A stretch of DNA of 64,000 nucleotides, taken from the NCBI GenBank assembly GCA_028284775.1, contig JANQRB010000084.1, positions 1-64,000 on the forward strand, given 5' to 3'. Under the pieces are notes generated by a model. That model was not told the DNA's origin. It saw only the letters and a list, made by a program, of their open reading frames with translations, and did not search any database. The position numbers were made by a program, and so were the translations under genes. Within the stretch, counting starts at the first letter, position 1. Each line of letters starts with the position of its first letter. Positions 52,440 to 60,046 of this stretch are shown here, in pieces. The DNA comes from Candidatus Kapaibacterium sp. (GTDB taxonomy: Bacteria; Bacteroidota; Ignavibacteria; Kapaibacteriales; UBA7675).

Positions 52440-53276
52440 ATGGGTATACGCAAATTTAAACCGATCACTCCCGGCACGCGCTTCTACAGTGTAAGCACGT
52501 TCGAGGAGGTTACCAAAACGGAGCCGGAAAAATCGCTCATCCGCCCCTTGAAGAAGTCAGGCGGTCGGAACAATACCGGGCGTATCACGAGTCGGCACCG
52601 GGGCGGCGGCCACAAACGGCGCTACCGCATTATTGATTTTAAGCGCAACAAGTTAGGCATGCCGGCGACGGTAGAGGCTATCGAATATGATCCCAATCGT
52701 TCGGCGCGCATCGCCTTACTTAAATATGCCGATGGCGAGCTGCGCTATATTCTGGCTCCTGAAAAAGTTAGTGTCGGCGACACGCTCGAGTCGGGACCTG
52801 AAGTCGAGATTAAGGATGGCAATGCCTTGCCGCTCAGCCGGATACCCTTGGGGTCCTTCATCCACAACATCGAGTTAAAGCCGGGTAAGGGTGGTCAAAT
52901 GGTGCGCAGCGCCGGCACGGCTGCTCAGCTCGTTGCCCGCGACCACAAAAACGCGCAGGTAAAGCTGCCGTCCAGCGAGGTGCGGATAGTACCGGTCGTC
53001 TGTATGGCCACGCTCGGCGTTGTCGGCAACTCCGATCATGAAAATCTCTCGTATGGTAAGGCTGGCCGTAAGCGCTGGCTGGGTGTTCGTCCGCAAACAC
53101 GCGGGATGGCCATGAACCCTGTCGACCACCCCATGGGCGGCGGCGAAGGTCGTTCGAAGTCCGGCGGTGGACGCCAGCATCCGGTAACCCCCTGGGGCAA
53201 AGTGACCAAGGGCTTGAAGACGCGGAAGAAACGGAAGCTCTCCAATAAGTACATCGTGCGTAAGCGCGTCAAGTAA
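52440..53276 (+). CDS. rplB: 50S ribosomal protein L2
   Basis: Essential for subunit association and peptidyl transfer. 278 residues. GRNNTGRITSRHRGGGHKRRYR near the N-terminus and the catalytic-region block MNPVDHPMGGGEGRSKSGG near the C-terminus; the H-P-M variant instead of H-P-H is seen in other FCB bacteria. Ends KLSNKYIVRKRVK. 19 nt after rplW. Confidence 0.99.
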   Translation: MGIRKFKPITPGTRFYSVSTFEEVTKTEPEKSLIRPLKKSGGRNNTGRITSRHRGGGHKRRYRIIDFKRNKLGMPATVEAIEYDPNRSARIALLKYADGELRYILAPEKVSVGDTLESGPEVEIKDGNALPLSRIPLGSFIHNIELKPGKGGQMVRSAGTAAQLVARDHKNAQVKLPSSEVRIVPVVCMATLGVVGNSDHENLSYGKAGRKRWLGVRPQTRGMAMNPVDHPMGGGEGRSKSGGGRQHPVTPWGKVTKGLKTRKKRKLSNKYIVRKRVK

Positions 53277-53302
53277 TTTCTTTCTTTACAGGTGACTACT
53301 GT

Positions 53303-53572
53303 ATGGCACGCTCGCTAAAAAAAGGGCCGTTTATCAGCGTGAAGCTTTTGAAGAAGATTGAGGAAATGAACCGCCTTAATCAGAAGAAAGTCATTAAGAC
53401 ATGGTCCCGCGCTTCGATGATTTCGCCGGGCTTTGTGGGCCATACCTTCGCGGTGCATAATGGCAATAAGTTTATTCCGGTGTATATCACTGAAAATATG
53501 GTCGGGCACAAGCTGGGTGAATTTTCGCCGACCCGAACATTCCGCGGTCATGCCGGACACAGGAAAAAATAA
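53303..53572 (+). CDS. rpsS: 30S ribosomal protein S19
   Basis: Head protein near the A-site finger. 89 residues: ARSLKKGPFISVKLLKKIEEM, KVIKTWSRASMISPGFVGHTFAVHNGNKFIPVYITENMVGHKLGEFSPTRTF is canonical, followed by RGHAGHRKK. Ribosome site AGGTGA. Confidence 0.99.
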   Translation: MARSLKKGPFISVKLLKKIEEMNRLNQKKVIKTWSRASMISPGFVGHTFAVHNGNKFIPVYITENMVGHKLGEFSPTRTFRGHAGHRKK

Positions 53573-53607
53573 TAACATTCTCTAGCCTTATCGGAGTGGA
53601 AACGACA

Positions 53608-53967
53608 ATGGAAGCACGAGCGACAAAACGCTTCTTACGCGGATCGCCCCGCAAAATGCGACTGGTAATCGATCAGATACGCGGCAAGTCGGCCTCGCAG
53701 GCAATGGCTATTCTGCAATTCAGCCCTAAGCGTGCGGCAATGGAGGCGGAGCGGGTACTGCGGTCGGCGGTCGCTAATCTCAGCGTGAAGAACGACGAAA
53801 TGCCCTTCGATAACAACGACGTGCTTATAAGTGAAGCGTTTGTCAATCAGGGTCCCACCCTGAAGCGCATTCAGCCGGCACCGATGGGACGCGCATATCG
53901 CGTGCGCAAGCGTTCGAACCACCTGACAATTGTCGTTTCATCCATCGATCAAAATTCCGAGGAGTAA
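53608..53967 (+). CDS. rplV: 50S ribosomal protein L22
   Basis: Exit-tunnel constriction protein. From ATG 53608 the 119-residue product begins EARATKRFLRGSPRKMRLV, with KRAAMEAERVLRSAVANL and the tunnel hairpin region FVNQGPTLKRIQPAPMGRAYRVRKRSNHLTIVV. A GTG at 53596 overlaps the CGGAG ribosome site and is unlikely to be the start. Confidence 0.98.
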   Translation: MEARATKRFLRGSPRKMRLVIDQIRGKSASQAMAILQFSPKRAAMEAERVLRSAVANLSVKNDEMPFDNNDVLISEAFVNQGPTLKRIQPAPMGRAYRVRKRSNHLTIVVSSIDQNSEE

Positions 53968-53973
53968 CATACT

Positions 53974-54639
53974 TTGGGTCAGAAAACGAATCCGATCGGC
54001 CTGCGTTTGGGCATTATACGTCCCTGGGATGCGAACTGGTTTGAGGAAAATAACTTCGCTGCAAAGCTTTCCGAAGACCTCATGGTTCGCAATTACCTGA
54101 CCAATCGTCTGAAGAAGGCCGGAGTGTCGCGCGTTGTTATCGAACGTACCCCACGACAAATTCGCCTGACGATCAAGACCTCGCGACCCGGTGTGGTTAT
54201 CGGCCGTTCGGGTAAAGAAATTGCCCAACTTGAAGAAGAATTAAAGCGTTTGACCGCCAAGGATGTCAAGATCCTGATCAGCGAAGTCAAACGGCCGGAA
54301 CTGGATGCTCAGCTTGTGGCAGACACGATTGCCCAGCAGATCCAGGGACGTATCTCTTATCGCCGAGCGATGAAACAGGCGCTTTCAGCCACGATGCGCA
54401 TGGGTGCCGAAGGAATTCGAATCATGTGCTCAGGTCGCCTTGGCGGCGCGGAAATGTCGCGGCGTGAACAATATAAAGACGGACGAATTCCGCTGCATAC
54501 CTTGCGTGCGAATATCGATTACGCAACGTCGACGGCGCATACGATTCAGGGCGCGGTCGGTGTTAAGGTCTGGATTTGCCTCGGCGAGATCATCGGAACG
54601 CCGACCTTGTTTCAAGAGCGTCCTCAACGATCGAAGTAA
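53974..54639 (+). CDS. rpsC: 30S ribosomal protein S3
   Basis: mRNA entry-site protein. 221 residues, TTG start (53974) with a GAGGAG site, six bases after rplV. Contains QKTNPIGLRLGI, the KH domain with VVIGRSGKEIAQLEEELKRL, and ISYRRAMKQALSATMRMGAEGIRIMCSGRLGGAEMSR. C-terminus is short compared with E. coli (233). Confidence 0.99.
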   Translation: MGQKTNPIGLRLGIIRPWDANWFEENNFAAKLSEDLMVRNYLTNRLKKAGVSRVVIERTPRQIRLTIKTSRPGVVIGRSGKEIAQLEEELKRLTAKDVKILISEVKRPELDAQLVADTIAQQIQGRISYRRAMKQALSATMRMGAEGIRIMCSGRLGGAEMSRREQYKDGRIPLHTLRANIDYATSTAHTIQGAVGVKVWICLGEIIGTPTLFQERPQRSK

Positions 54640-54681
54640 GTTGAATTCTGCTAGCCCGCAAATGCGGAGGGAATAGTAATT

Positions 54682-55101
54682 ATGTTAATGCCCAAGCGAA
54701 CACGGTATCGCAAAGTACAGCGCGGCAAGCGACGCGGTAAAGCTTATCGCGGATCGACGGTCCACTTCGGGACATTTGGCCTGAAGGCGATGGAAGTTGC
54801 CTGGATAAGCAATCGTCAGATCGAGGCTGCGCGTATTGCCATCAACCGTTATCTCCGCAGGGACGGTAAAGTGTGGATCAGAATTTTTCCCGACAAATCG
54901 GTCACGAAGAAAGCCGCCGAGACGCGCATGGGAAGTGGTAAAGGGAATCCGGAATTCTGGGTTGCCGTCGTGAAGCCCGGCCGCGTAATGTTCGAAGTGG
55001 ACGGTGTCTCGCGCGAAGCAGCCATGGAAGCCTTGCGGCTGGCGTCGCACAAGCTGCCGATCAAGACGAAATTTGTTACACGTATAGATTATCAGGACTA
55101 A
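54682..55101 (+). CDS. rplP: 50S ribosomal protein L16
   Basis: A-site tRNA-contacting protein. 139 residues: MLMPKRTRYRKVQRGKRRG, GTFGLKAMEVAWISNRQIEAARIAINRYLRRDGKVWIRIFPDKSVTKKAAETRMGSGKGNPEFWVAVVKPGR. The conserved central Arg/Gly motif for hydroxylation (R-M-G-S-G-K-G) is intact. Starts 42 nt after rpsC; four bases before rpmC. Confidence 0.99.
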   Translation: MLMPKRTRYRKVQRGKRRGKAYRGSTVHFGTFGLKAMEVAWISNRQIEAARIAINRYLRRDGKVWIRIFPDKSVTKKAAETRMGSGKGNPEFWVAVVKPGRVMFEVDGVSREAAMEALRLASHKLPIKTKFVTRIDYQD

Positions 55102-55105
55102 GGCT

Positions 55106-55312
55106 ATGAAAGGTCGCAAAGCGTCCGACTTGCGCAACCTGGAGTCCGATGAATTGAATCGGCTGTTGCTCGATGCTGAGGAAACGCAGATGAACCTTCG
55201 TTTTCAGCAGGCAATTGGCGAGCTGGAAAATAGTTCCTATCTCACAACGATTCGCAGGGACATCGCGCGTATTAAAACTGTGTTGAGCGAGCGTGAACTC
55301 AGCAATTCCTAA
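55106..55312 (+). CDS. rpmC: 50S ribosomal protein L29
   Basis: Small two-helix protein at the exit site. 68 residues: MKGRKASDLRNLESDELNRL and NLRFQQAIGELENSSYLTTIRRDIARIKTVLSER. Canonical length and charge pattern. Four bases after rplP, 26 nt before rpsQ. Confidence 0.97.
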   Translation: MKGRKASDLRNLESDELNRLLLDAEETQMNLRFQQAIGELENSSYLTTIRRDIARIKTVLSERELSNS

Positions 55313-55338
55313 ACGCCTTTACCGCTGGTGAAACTCTT

Positions 55339-55683
55339 ATGGCCAACGAAGAACAAGCAACCCAAGCAGATGCGCCCGACACGCTGGAGCACCAGGAGTC
55401 GGCCGCCGCTGTAGAAACCGCGGCCGATACATCGCGCAGTAGTCGCAAGACGCGCATCGGCAAAGTGGTGAGCAACAAAATGGAAAAGACCATTGCAGTG
55501 GCGGTTGAACGCCGGGTGGCGCACCCCATTTATAAGAAGTATTTCAAAAAAACGACGAAGTTCCTTGCGCACGATCAGGAGAACTCCTGCAATATCGGTG
55601 ACACGGTGCGCATTATGGAATCGCGTCCGTACAGTGCCCGCAAGCGCTGGCGTCTCGTTGAAATTCTGGAACGCGCTAAGTAA
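55339..55683 (+). CDS. rpsQ: 30S ribosomal protein S17 with acidic N-terminal extension
   Basis: Primary 16S-binding OB-fold protein. The core (SRKTRIGKVVSNKMEKTIAVAVERRVAHPIYKKYFKKTTKF to YSARKRWRLVEILERAK) is normal, but 114 residues exceed the usual 80-90. Residues 1-34 are an acidic, Ala-rich tail (EEQATQADAPDTLEHQESAA). No in-frame alternative start occurs between ATG 55339 and the core, so the extension is probably real. Confidence 0.96.
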   Translation: MANEEQATQADAPDTLEHQESAAAVETAADTSRSSRKTRIGKVVSNKMEKTIAVAVERRVAHPIYKKYFKKTTKFLAHDQENSCNIGDTVRIMESRPYSARKRWRLVEILERAK

Positions 55684-55695
55684 GGGAGGCTGGCA

Positions 55696-56061
55696 ATGAT
55701 TCAAGAAGAAAGCAACCTTGTTGTTGCCGATAATTCAGGCGCACGGCGAGTGCGTTGTATACGCGTTCTGGGCGGCAACCGCAAATATGCCGGTGTCGGA
55801 GATCTTATCGTGGTAAGCGTCAAAGATGCGATTCCGAACGCCGGCGTCAAGAAAGGGGAAAAGTCGCGTGCCGTTATTGTCCGCACAAAGAAGGAAATTC
55901 GTCGCCGCGACGGCTCTTTCATTCGTTTCGACGAAAATGCCGTGGTGCTCCTGAATGCGCAGGGTGAACCTCGCGGCACACGTATTTTCGGCCCGGTAGC
56001 GCGTGAACTGCGAGATAAGAGCTACATGAAAATTGTTTCACTCGCTCCGGAAGTACTCTAA
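55696..56061 (+). CDS. rplN: 50S ribosomal protein L14
   Basis: Subunit-interface protein. 121 residues: IQEESNLVVADNSGARRVRCIRVLGGNRKYAGVGDLIVVSVKDAIPNAGVKKGEKSRAVIVRTKKEIRRRDGSFIRFDENAVVL is canonical, ending IVSLAPEVL. ATG with an AGGGAGG site, 12 nt after rpsQ. Confidence 0.99.
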   Translation: MIQEESNLVVADNSGARRVRCIRVLGGNRKYAGVGDLIVVSVKDAIPNAGVKKGEKSRAVIVRTKKEIRRRDGSFIRFDENAVVLLNAQGEPRGTRIFGPVARELRDKSYMKIVSLAPEVL

Positions 56062-56076
56062 ACTGAGCCAGGAATT

Positions 56077-56424
56077 ATGAAGCGGAATACCAAGGAATCA
56101 GCGAAAAAGACGCCGAAATTGAAACTTCGCAAGAACGATCTTGTCGAGGTGATCGCCGGCGAATACAAAGGTGTGCAGGGAAAGGTCCTGACGATCGACG
56201 CCGTCAAACTTCGTGTGGTAGTGGAAGGTGTTAATGTGCGCAAGCGGCACATGAAACCATCGGCAGACAATCCCGAAGGAGCGATTATCGAGCGTGAGAT
56301 GTCGATCCATTTTTCCAACGTTATGCTCGTTGACGGCGATGGCAAGCGGTCGCGACTCGGCGTCCGTCGCAATGAAGAGGGCAATGCAGTGCGTTTTGCG
56401 CGCAGCACCGGTCAAGATGTGTAA
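56077..56424 (+). CDS. rplX: 50S ribosomal protein L24
   Basis: Assembly initiator with a KOW domain (KLRKNDLVEVIAGEYKGVQGKVLTID). 115 residues, slightly longer than E. coli (104): a basic 14-residue N-terminus (RNTKESAKKTPKLK) precedes the KOW core. VEGVNVRKRHMKPSADNPEGAIIEREMSIHFSNVML matches the conserved second half. 15 nt after rplN. Confidence 0.98.
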   Translation: MKRNTKESAKKTPKLKLRKNDLVEVIAGEYKGVQGKVLTIDAVKLRVVVEGVNVRKRHMKPSADNPEGAIIEREMSIHFSNVMLVDGDGKRSRLGVRRNEEGNAVRFARSTGQDV

Positions 56425-56465
56425 TTTCAAACTCTGCGTGAACAGCAAAGCTTCAGGTAGGACTC

Positions 56466-57104
56466 ATGGCTAAACAGGCAGCTTCTACTCAATCTCGTGC
56501 AAAAGGCGAATTCGCACCCGTGGGTCCGCGTTTGAAGGACGGCGGCGAGGCCGCTCCACCGGCACGTCTCGGTCAGTTTTATCAGGAAAATGTTGTGCAG
56601 GCGCTGAAAAAACGCTTTGACTACAAGTCAGTGATGCAGGTGCCCAAACTCAAGAAGATTTCTCTTAACATGGGCGTCGGTCAGGCGACACAGGACAAAA
56701 AACTGCTTGAAGCATCGATTAACGAATTGGAGCTGATCTCCGGTCAGCGACCGATTGTGACGCGTGCCAAGGCGTCGATTTCGAACTTTAAGCTGCGGCA
56801 GGGGATGCCGATCGGTTGCCGCGTAACGCTGCGCCGCGCCAGGATGTACGAATTTCTCGATCGCTTTATTAATATCGCGACGCCGCGTATTCGTGACTTC
56901 CGTGGTTTTTCCGACAAGTCCTTCGATGGCCGCGGCAGCTACACCGTTGGTATCAAAGAGCAAATCATCTTTCCGGAAATTGACGTCGACAAAGTCAACC
57001 GGATCTCAGGCCTCAATATCAGCTTTGTTACCGATGCGCCGACAGATGAGGAGGCTCATGCCTTGCTCAAGGAGTTCGGCTTTCCTTTTCGCAAAAACGA
57101 TTAA
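56466..57104 (+). CDS. rplE: 50S ribosomal protein L5 with N-terminal extension
   Basis: 5S rRNA-binding protein. Core blocks KISLNMGVGQATQDKKLLE, ISGQRPIVTRAKASISNFKLRQGMPIGCRVTLR and DFRGFSDKSFDGRGSYTVGIKEQIIFPEID are normal. 212 residues exceed the usual 180: residues 1-32 (AASTQSRAKGEFAPVGPRLK) precede the standard ARLGQFYQENVVQALKKRF start. No internal in-frame Met exists before the core. Gap of 41 nt from rplX. Confidence 0.97.
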   Translation: MAKQAASTQSRAKGEFAPVGPRLKDGGEAAPPARLGQFYQENVVQALKKRFDYKSVMQVPKLKKISLNMGVGQATQDKKLLEASINELELISGQRPIVTRAKASISNFKLRQGMPIGCRVTLRRARMYEFLDRFINIATPRIRDFRGFSDKSFDGRGSYTVGIKEQIIFPEIDVDKVNRISGLNISFVTDAPTDEEAHALLKEFGFPFRKND

Positions 57105-57122
57105 TTGCAATAGAGGCGGTTT

Positions 57123-57392
57123 ATGTCGAAGAAGAGTATCATGGCACGCAATAGCAAGCGCCAAAAGCTTGTTGACAAGTACGCGGCCAAGCGGGAAGAA
57201 CTTAAAGCCATGGGCGATAGCGAAGGGCTGCAAAAGCTGCCGCGCAACAGTTCGCCCACTCGCGTGCGCCTGCGTTGCAGCGTGACGGGCCGTCCCCGGG
57301 CTGTATACCGCAAATTCGGACTGTGCCGAAATGTTTTCCGTCAATTGGCATTGGAAGGTAAGATTCCGGGCATTCGGAAAGCTAGTTGGTGA
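57123..57392 (+). CDS. rpsN: 30S ribosomal protein S14, zinc-free form
   Basis: Head protein. 89 residues, the longer type lacking the CxxC...CxxC zinc ribbon of the 61-residue form: MARNSKRQKLVDKYAAKREELK, LPRNSSPTRVRLRCSVTGRPRAVYRKFGLCRNVFRQLALEGKIPGIRKASW. Only two Cys remain and they are not paired. ATG 57123 or the internal ATG 57141 (MARNSK) could be the start. Confidence 0.98.
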   Translation: MSKKSIMARNSKRQKLVDKYAAKREELKAMGDSEGLQKLPRNSSPTRVRLRCSVTGRPRAVYRKFGLCRNVFRQLALEGKIPGIRKASW

Positions 57393-57429
57393 GAAGTAGT
57401 CATTCACATCTCAATCTGGAATCGTTCGT

Positions 57430-57825
57430 ATGAATCTGAGTGATCCAATCGCTGATTTTTTGACGCGCATCCGCAATGCTGCCACTGCGAAGCACAAGCG
57501 GACTTCCGCGCCCAGTTCCAATATGAATTTGGCGATCGCGGCCATCCTGAAAGAGCAGGGCTATATTGCCGACTTCGAGCGTATTGATAAGACGCCGCAG
57601 GATGAGCTGGTCGTATCGATGCGTTATTCGGAAGGCCAGCCGGCGTTTACGGAAATCAAGCGTGTGTCGCGTCCCGGTATCCGGCGTTATGCATCGGTCA
57701 AAGAATTACCGCGGGTTCGCAATGGCCTGGGCATCGCGGTCGTTTCGACGCCGCGCGGTGTCGTGACCGACAAAGAAGCTCGCCGGCTCAATGTCGGCGG
57801 CGAAGTTATTTGTACTGTCTGGTAA
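57430..57825 (+). CDS. rpsH: 30S ribosomal protein S8
   Basis: Central-domain assembly protein and spc-operon regulator in E. coli. 131 residues: NLSDPIADFLTRIRNAATAKH, IAAILKEQGYIADFERI, RYSEGQPAFTEIKRVSRPGIRRYASVKELPRVRNGLGIAVVSTPRGVVTDKEARRLNVGGEVICTVW. Canonical. 33 nt before rplF. Confidence 0.99.
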   Translation: MNLSDPIADFLTRIRNAATAKHKRTSAPSSNMNLAIAAILKEQGYIADFERIDKTPQDELVVSMRYSEGQPAFTEIKRVSRPGIRRYASVKELPRVRNGLGIAVVSTPRGVVTDKEARRLNVGGEVICTVW

Positions 57826-57858
57826 GAATAGTGTATCGCTTTAACGCAGGAGTGCGCT

Positions 57859-58401
57859 GTGTCTCGTATCGGTAAAAAAATTATTGAAATCCCTAAGAAT
57901 GCCAAGGTGAGCATCGGTGCTGACCATGTTATGCAGGCACAGGGACCCAAGGGTAAACTGCAGGTTGCACTGCCGCCGGAAATCTCCTTCTCCGTGGAAG
58001 ATACCGTGCTGAGCTTTCAGCGCGGCAGCGAAGAAAAACACATTCGCGCCAAACACGGTCTTGCCAGAGCGCTTGCCGCATCGGCTATTGAAGGCGTAAC
58101 GGAAGGGTTTTCCAAGACACTGCAGATCGAGGGCGTCGGTTATCGCTCCGAACTGCGTGGTAAAAAGCTGTTGATGTTTTTGGGATATTCGCATCCGATT
58201 TTGTTCATCCCGCCGGAAGGCATCAGCTTCGAAGTACCGCAGCCGACCGTGATTAAGATCAGCGGTATCGATAAACAGCTTGTGGGGCAGATTGCAGCGA
58301 AAGTGAGAAAAATCAGGCCGCCCGAGCCCTATAAAGGTAAAGGTATTCGTTATCAGGGCGAACAAATTCGCCGGAAAGCTGGTAAATCCGGCGCCAAGTA
58401 A
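57859..58401 (+). CDS. rplF: 50S ribosomal protein L6
   Basis: Near the sarcin-ricin loop. 180 residues, GTG start after a CAGGAG site. SRIGKKIIEIPKNAKV, GPKGKLQVALPPEI, EGFSKTLQIEGVGYRSELRGKKLLMFLGYSHPI, IDKQLVGQIAAKVRKIRPPEPYKGKGIRYQGEQIRRKAGKSGAK. Canonical length. 27 nt before rplR. Confidence 0.99.
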   Translation: MSRIGKKIIEIPKNAKVSIGADHVMQAQGPKGKLQVALPPEISFSVEDTVLSFQRGSEEKHIRAKHGLARALAASAIEGVTEGFSKTLQIEGVGYRSELRGKKLLMFLGYSHPILFIPPEGISFEVPQPTVIKISGIDKQLVGQIAAKVRKIRPPEPYKGKGIRYQGEQIRRKAGKSGAK

Positions 58402-58428
58402 GACGAAATTTTCTTCTGGTGGAGCACC

Positions 58429-58797
58429 GTGAAAAAAGAAATCAAACATGTAAGAAGATTGCGTCGCAAGCGCAGCATCCGCAACAAAATTGTGGGCAGC
58501 GGCAATCGTCCGCGTCTGACGGTGTATCGCAGCGCCGGACATATCTATGCCCAAATAATTGACGATGAGAAACGTCAAACAGTGATTTCCGCTGCCAGTA
58601 CGGAAAAGGAGCTGAGCGAGCGCTTCGCAGCGGCGAAGAATAAGACGGAAAAAAGCAGCCTTCTGGGTAAGGTGCTTGCCGAACGCGCGCTCGCGAAGGA
58701 TATTGCTTCGGTCGTCTTTGACCGCAATGGCTATGGTTATCATGGCCGTATCAAAGCTCTGGCCGAGGCAGCGCGTGAAGGTGGCCTCGTTTTCTAA
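58429..58797 (+). CDS. rplR: 50S ribosomal protein L18
   Basis: 5S rRNA-binding protein. 122 residues, GTG start after GGTGGAG. RRLRRKRSIRNKIVGSGNRPRLTVYRSAGHIYAQIIDDEKRQTVISAASTEK and KVLAERALAKDIASVVFDRNGYGYHGRIKALAEAAREGGLVF are canonical. Confidence 0.98.
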   Translation: MKKEIKHVRRLRRKRSIRNKIVGSGNRPRLTVYRSAGHIYAQIIDDEKRQTVISAASTEKELSERFAAAKNKTEKSSLLGKVLAERALAKDIASVVFDRNGYGYHGRIKALAEAAREGGLVF

Positions 58798-58826
58798 TTT
58801 CAACTCTCAAATTCTGGGATTGTTCT

Positions 58827-59330
58827 GTGGCTAAATTGAAACCATCCGAGCTTGAATTAAAAGATAAGCTTGTGAATATCGCTCGTACGGCCAAAGTTGT
58901 CAAAGGTGGACGTCGCTTCAGCTTCAGCGCCATCGTAGTCGTTGGTGACGGACAAGGGCACGTCGGCTATGGACTCGGTAAAGCCAATGAGGTAGCCAAT
59001 GCCATCAGCAAAGCAACGGATGCGGCTCGCAAGAGTGTTATTGCAGTTTCGCTGCAGGACAACACGATTCCGCACGACGTGATCGGCAAGTATGGCGCCG
59101 GCAGAGTGATGCTCAAGCCGGCAACGGCCGGTACCGGAGTTATTGCCGCCGGTGGGGTGCGCGCCGTTCTCGAAATGGCGGGTGTGCAGGACGTGCTCAC
59201 CAAGAGTCTCGGCTCGTCTAATTCCCACAATTCGGTAAAGGCTACCTTTCGGGCTCTGCAACAATTGGAAGATATCCATGCCGTCGCGCGCAGGCGCGGA
59301 ATTTCGGTAGAAAAGGTAATGCACGGCTAA
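58827..59330 (+). CDS. rpsE: 30S ribosomal protein S5
   Basis: mRNA-entry and accuracy protein. 167 residues, GTG start. LNIARTAKVVKGGRRFSFSAIVVVGDGQGHVGYGLGKANEV (RNA-binding loop), KYGAGRVMLKPATAGTGVIAAGGVRAVLEMAGVQDVLTKSLGSSNSHNSVKATFRAL. Canonical. 49 nt before rpmD. Confidence 0.99.
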   Translation: MAKLKPSELELKDKLVNIARTAKVVKGGRRFSFSAIVVVGDGQGHVGYGLGKANEVANAISKATDAARKSVIAVSLQDNTIPHDVIGKYGAGRVMLKPATAGTGVIAAGGVRAVLEMAGVQDVLTKSLGSSNSHNSVKATFRALQQLEDIHAVARRRGISVEKVMHG

Positions 59331-59379
59331 GAACCGGACGGTTCGTATTGTCCTTTTTCTTTGTCAATGAATCTCATAC

Positions 59380-59574
59380 GTGGCGAAAATGGCAAAACTT
59401 AAAATACGACAAGTGCGCAGCATCATCGATTCCAAAGTGAAGCAGAAGCGTACTATCAAAGCCCTGGGGCTCGGAAGGCCCAACAACGTGGTGATTCAGC
59501 CGAAGAATCCCAATATTCTCGGTATGATCAATGTCGTGCAGCATCTTGTAACTGTTGAAGAATTACCTGAGTAG
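59380..59574 (+). CDS. rpmD: 50S ribosomal protein L30
   Basis: Small 5S-region protein. 64 residues from GTG 59380, or 61 from ATG 59389 (AKLKIRQVRSIIDSKVKQKRTIKALGLGRPNNVVIQPKNPNILGMINVVQHLVTVEEL). The family usually begins near the second start; GTG 59380 would add MAK. Present in the usual place between rpsE and rplO. Confidence 0.95.
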   Translation: MAKMAKLKIRQVRSIIDSKVKQKRTIKALGLGRPNNVVIQPKNPNILGMINVVQHLVTVEELPE

Positions 59575-59584
59575 GAATACAACA

Positions 59585-60046
59585 ATGAAACACATTGGCA
59601 ATTTGCGATACGCTGCGGGCTCGCGGACACGGAAAAAACGTCTCGGCAGAGGCCAGGGATCGGGGCGCGGCGGCACGTCCACGCGCGGACATAAAGGTCA
59701 TGCTTCGCGATCGGGTTTCAATCAGATACGCAACTTTGAAGGCGGGCAAATGCCGCTGAATCGTCGTATTCCGAAGTTTGGCTTTTTCAACCCCTTTCGG
59801 GTAGAATATCAGGTTGTCAATGTGTCGCGTCTGCAGGAACTTGCCGACGGAGGTAAGCTGGAGGGCAATGAGGTCAACGCCGAAAGTCTGTATGCAATCG
59901 GCGCCGTTGCCAAACGCAGTATGCCCATCAAGATATTGGGTGAAGGCGAGCTGACCGTAGCGCTCAAAGTATCGGCGCACAAGTTTTCCGGGTCCGCCAA
60001 AGCTAAAATAGAGTCAGCCGGAGGTTCGGTAAGCGTCAATGAATAA
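59585..60046 (+). CDS. rplO: 50S ribosomal protein L15
   Basis: Late-assembly protein. From ATG 59585 (GTAGGA site) 153 residues: the basic N-terminus KKRLGRGQGSGRGGTSTRGHKGHASRSG, RNFEGGQMPLNRRIPKFGFFN and IKILGEGELTVALKVSAHKFSGSAKAKIESAGGSV. The open frame extends 30 nt upstream into rpmD without similarity. The last eight bases overlap secY. Confidence 0.98.
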   Translation: MKHIGNLRYAAGSRTRKKRLGRGQGSGRGGTSTRGHKGHASRSGFNQIRNFEGGQMPLNRRIPKFGFFNPFRVEYQVVNVSRLQELADGGKLEGNEVNAESLYAIGAVAKRSMPIKILGEGELTVALKVSAHKFSGSAKAKIESAGGSVSVNE

